Source: Nanobdellota archaeon (GTDB taxonomy: Archaea > Nanobdellota > Nanobdellia > Woesearchaeales > GW2011-AR9). Taken from it: DNA of 8,558 bases. Where the stretch lies: NCBI GenBank assembly GCA_018812355.1, contig JAHJDQ010000123.1, positions 1 through 8,558 on the forward strand, read 5' to 3'. The position numbers and the translations under genes were made by a program. The first letter of the stretch is position 1, and the number at the start of each line of letters is the position of its first letter. Below are positions 5,249 to 8,558 of this stretch, piece after piece. Below the pieces are notes generated by a model. It saw only the letters and a program-made list of their open reading frames with translations, ran no database searches and was not told the DNA's origin.

Positions 5249-6736
5249 ATGGCAAAAGATAACACCCGTAATACTTTGGCTTTTCAGACAACAACACCCA
5301 TTAACATTAAAGGAAAACTAAGTAAAAGGTTAATGTGTGTTTATCGTACAGTTGGATGTGCATATGGTCAATGTACTATGTGTGATTTTGCACATTATGC
5401 TGATCCAAAAATCAAAGAAAGCAATTTAAAGGCACAGCATGAAGAAAGCATCAGTAATTTAAGAAAAGGAAAATATGCCCAGTTTGATCTTTTGACACTT
5501 GGAAATTTTTTCAATGATAATGAAATATCTCCAAAAATAAGAAGGTATTTTTTACAAACTTTATCAAAAATTAAAACATTAAAAAGAATACTTATTGAAT
5601 CACGAAGAGCTTACACAACTGCTGATAAGTTGAAGAAATGTAAAAGTTATCTAAGAGATGATCAGATTTTGGAATTCGCTTTAGGTTATGAATCATCTAA
5701 CGAGTATATCCGCAATACTATTCTTAAAAAAGCAGTTCCTGAAGAACATCTTGATCAATCTTTAAAGATGTGTAAAGAAGCTGGAGTTGATTTTGTTAGT
5801 TACGTCTTAATTAAACCCCACCATCTTTCAGAAGCAGATGGAATTCGTGATTCAGTAGATACTGCGATGCATCTTTTTTCTAAAGGAAATGAATATGGTG
5901 TTTATACTAGAATTTGCTTTGAGCCAGTTTTTGTCACCTATGAAACACCAATAGAGGAATACTGGAAGAAAGGTGAATATATTCCTCTGCAATTTTGGAG
6001 TACTTCTCAAGTTATGATTAACATTGCAAAAAAACTTAAAGAAACTAATACAGAGGGTAAGTTGTTTATTGGATTGAGTGATGAGAATCTTTCTAGCGAG
6101 CGATTCTCTCAAAATTGTGGCGTATGCGATCTCAAAATTAAATCTGAGATTCAAAAATTTAATGGTCACCAAGATATAAAACAGCTTAATAAGTTATATC
6201 ATTGCTGTAAAGAACATTGGAAAAAAGTTCTTAAGGGTGGTGAGAATATTCATGAATATGTTGATGCCTCAAGTTTCTTAGGAATGCATCATGTTGAAGA
6301 TAAAGTTAGGATTGCATGTAAGAATTTCTTTGTGAAAAAACTTTCACAAAATGCGACTATTGGAATCAGTCTTGAACAGATGGGTAAATGTACAGATACT
6401 ATTTGGCATTGTTCAGAGAAAGAACAAAAAGGATATTATCCATTTATGGATAAGCTAAATACGGAATTGAAGGTAGTCCAATCTAATTATAATGAAAAAG
6501 ACATACAAATTTCTGAAACAAGTAATAAATTAAAGGATCTTAGAATTGTTGATAGACTAAAAGTAGGGATGGTTATGAATAGAGGAGGAAATCTGGTAAC
6601 GATAAACCCCTATCTTTTAACGAGAAAAAATCTTCCAATTAAAGAGTTGAAATATGGTAAAGAGTTAAAATTCCCTGGTAAGTTGGAAGATCTCTACAAA
6701 AAATCTCTTGCAGTTAGAATTTGTACAAAAGATTAG
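5249..6736 (+). CDS. RaSEA-like radical SAM protein fused to a PIN-like domain (copy 2)
   Basis: A 495-residue two-part protein. Residues 1-328 align with copy 1: radical SAM cysteines C37, C42 and C45 in GCAYGQCTMCDF, GNFFNDNEISP at about 86-96, and a C-terminal metal-type set of C290, C293, C320 and probably H318 in place of the third cysteine. Residues from about 337 to 490 are an added domain. It opens with EYVDASSFLGMH (D339), has SLEQMGKCTD (E376, D383), YYPFMD (D401), and RIVDRLKVGMV then GGNLVTINP (435-454). This order of acidic residues and the final strand resemble PIN-like nuclease folds, though the usual last aspartate is N453. From memory it resembles an actinobacterial DUF (possibly DUF6190); this is unverified. 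AGAGGT lies 6 bases before the ATG. A GGTGAG at 6239-6244 just before the added domain looks like a leftover ribosome site from a once separate gene. Confidence 0.82.
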   Translation: MAKDNTRNTLAFQTTTPINIKGKLSKRLMCVYRTVGCAYGQCTMCDFAHYADPKIKESNLKAQHEESISNLRKGKYAQFDLLTLGNFFNDNEISPKIRRYFLQTLSKIKTLKRILIESRRAYTTADKLKKCKSYLRDDQILEFALGYESSNEYIRNTILKKAVPEEHLDQSLKMCKEAGVDFVSYVLIKPHHLSEADGIRDSVDTAMHLFSKGNEYGVYTRICFEPVFVTYETPIEEYWKKGEYIPLQFWSTSQVMINIAKKLKETNTEGKLFIGLSDENLSSERFSQNCGVCDLKIKSEIQKFNGHQDIKQLNKLYHCCKEHWKKVLKGGENIHEYVDASSFLGMHHVEDKVRIACKNFFVKKLSQNATIGISLEQMGKCTDTIWHCSEKEQKGYYPFMDKLNTELKVVQSNYNEKDIQISETSNKLKDLRIVDRLKVGMVMNRGGNLVTINPYLLTRKNLPIKELKYGKELKFPGKLEDLYKKSLAVRICTKD

Positions 6737-6745
6737 GTGATTTAA

Positions 6746-7783
6746 GTGAAAATTGAAGAATATATGAAAAAAAATAAATGTAATGAAATTCATATTAAAT
6801 ACGATGAAAAGTCCGGCTGTAATTTCATTATTGCGATTAATTCTAAATACGCTGATAAAGGTAATGGTGGAACTAGGATGATGGATTATAAAACATTAAA
6901 AGAGGGAATTATTGATGCTACAAAATTGATTGATGTGATGACAAAAAAATGCATAATTATTGGTAAAAAGTATAATGGCGGCTATAGTGGAGGGAAAGGT
7001 GTAATCGTTGGAAATCCTAAAACACAAAAAACTCCATCTATGCTAAGGCGTTATGGAGAATTTGTTGAGACAATGAATGGAAGAATTCAAACAGGCACAG
7101 ATATGAATATTAATTTAAAGGATATTGAATATATGGCAGAAACATCACGTTATATAGATGGATTGGCCTCGGGTCTTGGAGATACTGCAATCCCAACTGC
7201 ATATGGCATCTTATTGGCAATGAAAGTCATGTGTGAGCATCGTTATGGTTCTGATTCTCTAAAGGGGAAAGTGGTTGCAATACAAGGGACAGGTAGTGTT
7301 GGTGAAAATTTAATTCAGTATTTAATTAAAGAAAATGCTCAGATTATTGTAACAGATGTTAATTCTAGGAAATTAGCTGAAATTTCTAAGAAGTATAAAA
7401 TTAAATCAGTAATACCATCTAAAATATATAACGTTTCCTGTGACCTATTCTCACCAAATGCATGTGGTGGGGTTTTGACATCAACAAACATTAGGAAACT
7501 CAAATGTGACATGATTATTGGTGCTGCAAATAATCCATTACCTAAAGGATTGGAAACTGTTAAAATTATAAAAAGAAAAAACATCATTTATGTTCCAGAT
7601 TATGTGATTAATATAGGTGGAGTTTTCTTGTCAATGTGTGAAGTACAAGGTAAAAGCTTTGATTATGTTATTGAAAAGTTAGATGAAATTATTCCTACTA
7701 GACTTAGACAGATTATTAGAGAAGCGAAGAAAAATGAAACTTTATATGAATCTGCTGAGAGAATTGTAAATAAAGAACTTTAG
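6746..7783 (+). CDS. Leucine-dehydrogenase-like amino acid dehydrogenase (copy 2)
   Basis: A 345-residue paralogue of the enzyme at 2889-3923. It keeps GGTRM (41-45), K68 in MTKK, K84 in SGGKGV, D119 in GTDMN, and GTGSVG (181-186) with an Asp ending the next strand, so it should be an active NAD-linked amino acid dehydrogenase. It has the same enlarged loop between the two lysines as copy 1. The GTG at 6746 is chosen because AGGTGAT at 6735-6741 is well placed and the aligned start of copy 1 falls two residues inside; an ATG at 6764 would cut into the conserved start. The gene is last in operon 2, 9 bp after the radical SAM gene. Its TAG stop is followed at once by the gene-end motif AACTTAGCCCC. 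Confidence 0.88.
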   Translation: MKIEEYMKKNKCNEIHIKYDEKSGCNFIIAINSKYADKGNGGTRMMDYKTLKEGIIDATKLIDVMTKKCIIIGKKYNGGYSGGKGVIVGNPKTQKTPSMLRRYGEFVETMNGRIQTGTDMNINLKDIEYMAETSRYIDGLASGLGDTAIPTAYGILLAMKVMCEHRYGSDSLKGKVVAIQGTGSVGENLIQYLIKENAQIIVTDVNSRKLAEISKKYKIKSVIPSKIYNVSCDLFSPNACGGVLTSTNIRKLKCDMIIGAANNPLPKGLETVKIIKRKNIIYVPDYVINIGGVFLSMCEVQGKSFDYVIEKLDEIIPTRLRQIIREAKKNETLYESAERIVNKEL

Positions 7784-7794
7784 AACTTAGCCCC
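7784..7794 (+). repeat. Gene-end motif AACTTAGCCCC (copy after dehydrogenase 2)
   Basis: It begins on the base after the TAG stop, as at the regulator gene (250-260, minus). The match after the two stop codons runs TAG plus 11 bases. The genes ended by these two copies are unrelated, so the match is not explained by paralogy. Confidence 0.6.
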
Positions 7795-7821
7795 CAATTT
7801 AGTTTAGTTAGTTGCCCCCGA

Positions 7822-7839
7822 CTTTTTAGTTTTACTTCT
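7822..7839 (+). terminator. Candidate oligo-T terminator of operon 2
   Basis: CTTTTTAGTTTTACTTCT lies about 40 bases after the last gene of operon 2. Archaeal RNA polymerase commonly stops at T-runs of this kind without a hairpin. No comparable T-run follows operon 1, so its transcript might run on toward the remnant and operon 2. Confidence 0.4.
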
Positions 7840-7908
7840 AGATTTCCCCGATTTATCAAGTTAAAGAATAGAGTGCGTAGCACCATCAAGAGTGTGCCCC
7901 ATTATCAT

Positions 7909-7935
7909 CTTAGCCCCCGAAAAAATTGAAACTAA
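7909..7935 (+). repeat. 27-bp direct repeat, right copy
   Basis: Identical over 27 bases to 3919-3945. At the left copy the following bases are a radical SAM remnant; here they run into the structured tract at 7936. The pair could mark the ends of a recombined or inserted segment carrying operon 2, or be two members of a wider dispersed repeat family; part of the same sequence is also found, split, at 44-105 on the minus strand. Confidence 0.8.
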
Positions 7936-7939
7936 CATC

Positions 7940-8025
7940 GCAACTATGCGAAGTTTCCCGAAGGGAAATTTGGATGGAGTGGAAGGAGCTACGAAGTGGC
8001 GACTGGAACGTAATCGCATAGTTGC
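7940..8025. repeat. Inverted repeat enclosing two GAA-loop hairpins
   Basis: GCAACTATGCGA (7940-7951) pairs with TCGCATAGTTGC (8014-8025), a perfect 12-bp outer stem. Inside are TTTCCC-GAA-GGGAAA (7954-7968) and GCTAC-GAA-GTGGC (7988-8000, one wobble). The result is a possible three-way-junction-like fold if transcribed. It may be a structured RNA or a mobile repeat unit; no known RNA family was recognised. Confidence 0.55.
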
Positions 8026-8045
8026 TGTTAAATCCTGCCGACTAC

Positions 8046-8081
8046 GAGCGAAGCGGAGTGGGAGGTACAAGGAGCGAAGCG
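8046..8081. repeat. Two direct GAGCGAAGCG copies
   Basis: GAGCGAAGCG occurs at 8046-8055 and 8072-8081. Each contains GCGAAGC, a heptamer known to form an unusually stable DNA mini-hairpin with a GAA loop. CTACG (8042-8046) and CGTAG (8083-8087) flank the pair in inverted orientation. Confidence 0.55.
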
Positions 8082-8187
8082 ACGTAGAGTATTTTAATCA
8101 CCGTAAATCGCATAGACACCGTAGTTTTCGCTAACATAATAAGTATTAATTCTCTGCAAAGCAGACTATAATTTAGGGGGAGTTCTT

Positions 8188-8200
8188 GAGCCGAAGGCTC
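8188..8200. terminator. GAGCC-GAA-GGCTC hairpin followed by T-run
   Basis: A perfect 5-bp stem with a 3-base loop, followed on the plus strand by TTTT (8201-8204). It resembles a small intrinsic terminator for plus-strand transcription and lies between convergent operon 2 and livF. It may instead be one more member of the GAA-loop repeat family in this tract. Confidence 0.4.
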
Positions 8201-8219
8201 TTTTAGTTTAGTACATCAA

Positions 8220-8230
8220 GGGGGAGTTCC
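8220..8230 (-). repeat. C-rich gene-end motif downstream of livF
   Basis: The minus strand reads GGAACTCCCCC about 25 bases after the livF stop, and AGAACTCCCCC is found again at 8176-8186. These resemble the AACTTAGCCCC motif at the other gene ends, without the TAG, and are again in the sense strand of the gene they follow. Confidence 0.4.
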
Positions 8231-8254
8231 TATTTTTTTAGAAATATATTTTAG

Positions 8255-8558
8255 TTACCTGCCACCAAAATATATGTTTTTTATTCTTTTATCTTTAAGA
8301 ATTTCTTTTCCACCATGAAGTGCAATTTTCCCGTCTTCTAGAATATAAGTCCTATCTGCTATTTCAACAGCTTGTTTTGCATTTTGCTCTACAATAATTA
8401 TTGATACACCCTCTTTTTTTATTTCTTTAATTTTTTCAAATACTTCTTTCATTGCTTTCGGACTTAATCCTAAAGAGGGCTCATCTAGTAATAATAATTG
8501 AGGATTTTGAATCAATGCCCTACCAATAGCCAGCATTTGTTGTTGTCCACCAGATAAA
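8255..8558 (-). CDS. livF: LivF-type branched-chain amino acid ABC transporter ATPase (partial)
   Basis: The C-terminal ~100 residues of an ABC ATPase; the 5' part lies beyond the window. The signature LSGGQQQ is read at the very edge (about 8537-8558), followed by MLAIGRAL, Walker B LLLLDEPSLGL, a switch region IIIVEQNA with the LivF-type Gln in place of histidine, and a YFGG end. These fit LivF closely, the ATPase that with LivG powers uptake of branched-chain or other amino acids in the cytoplasmic membrane complex. It is convergent with operon 2. Whether the rest of the liv operon lies beyond the window cannot be seen. A family ATPase for another amino acid or amide is possible. Confidence 0.85.
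   Translation of the reverse strand, partial: LSGGQQQMLAIGRALIQNPQLLLLDEPSLGLSPKAMKEVFEKIKEIKKEGVSIIIVEQNAKQAVEIADRTYILEDGKIALHGGKEILKDKRIKNIYFGGR

Larger units (their letters stand above)
7784..8254. other. Non-coding repeat tract between operon 2 and livF
   Basis: About 470 bases with no believable gene. It holds the gene-end motif, T-runs, the right 27-bp repeat, an inverted repeat around 7940-8025, two GAGCGAAGCG copies, a GAA-loop hairpin at 8188-8200 and two GGGGGAGTTC motifs. AATCGCATAG occurs twice (8012-8021 and 8106-8115). The 80-codon open frame at 7892-8134 crosses these repeats and reads as low-quality Arg/Lys-rich sequence. No tRNA was recognised. Confidence 0.6.

Noticed and set aside
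3917..7935. Integron attC sites or a CRISPR array
   Set aside because: The C-rich repeats lack the paired RYYYAAC/GTTRRRY arms of attC and lack regular spacing with unique spacers; there is no integrase or Cas gene.
7940..8025. tRNA gene
   Set aside because: The stem is long enough, but there is no T-loop consensus, no anticodon arm and no acceptor pairing of tRNA type.
7861..8070. 69-codon minus-strand open frame
   Set aside because: It overlaps the same repeats and has no support as a gene.
7892..8134. 80-codon open frame
   Set aside because: It spans direct and inverted repeats, has Arg/Lys-rich low-quality sequence, no ribosome site, and no recognisable family.

Overview
This is an AT-rich window, most likely from an archaeon. 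The evidence is a TrmB-type regulator, archaeal-style TATA boxes with GGTGA-type ribosome binding sites, and a radical SAM enzyme of the archaeosine-synthase (RaSEA) type. The phylum cannot be read from the sequence; a DPANN-like lineage is only a guess.

Layout: 1-260 is a repeat-bearing intergenic stretch. 261-1025 (minus) is a TrmB-like regulator. It is divergent from operon 1 (1141-3923, plus): a RaSEA-like radical SAM protein, a DapA/NanA-type aldolase, and a leucine-dehydrogenase-like amino acid dehydrogenase. A perfect 8-3-8 palindrome lies between the two divergent promoters. 3924-4147 holds a 27-bp repeat, the broken 3' end of a third radical SAM gene and a promoter. Operon 2 (4148-7783, plus) holds a TIGR04076-like Cys-rich protein, then paralogues of the same three enzymes in a different order (aldolase, radical SAM, dehydrogenase). 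Its radical SAM protein carries an extra C-terminal domain that looks PIN-like. 7784-8254 is a non-coding tract of C-rich motifs, small hairpins and a second copy of the 27-bp repeat. 8255-8558 (minus) is the 3' part of a LivF-type ABC transporter ATPase cut by the window edge.

How the genes may work together: the same three enzymes occur twice side by side, with catalytic lysines and the radical SAM cysteines kept, so the trio looks like a functional unit. The DapA-like enzyme should form a Schiff base with pyruvate or a related 2-oxo acid but lacks the arginine and tyrosine that mark true dihydrodipicolinate synthase. The dehydrogenase should interconvert a 2-oxo acid and an amino acid. A plausible reading is a small pathway that makes or breaks an unusual amino acid, or an amino-acid-derived modification, with a radical step. 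The substrate is unknown. I know of no described pathway with exactly this trio.

The locus has a visible rearrangement history: two paralogous operons with shuffled order, a remnant of a third radical SAM gene, a relic tail in the first radical SAM protein suggesting loss of the PIN-like domain, and repeats bracketing operon 2.
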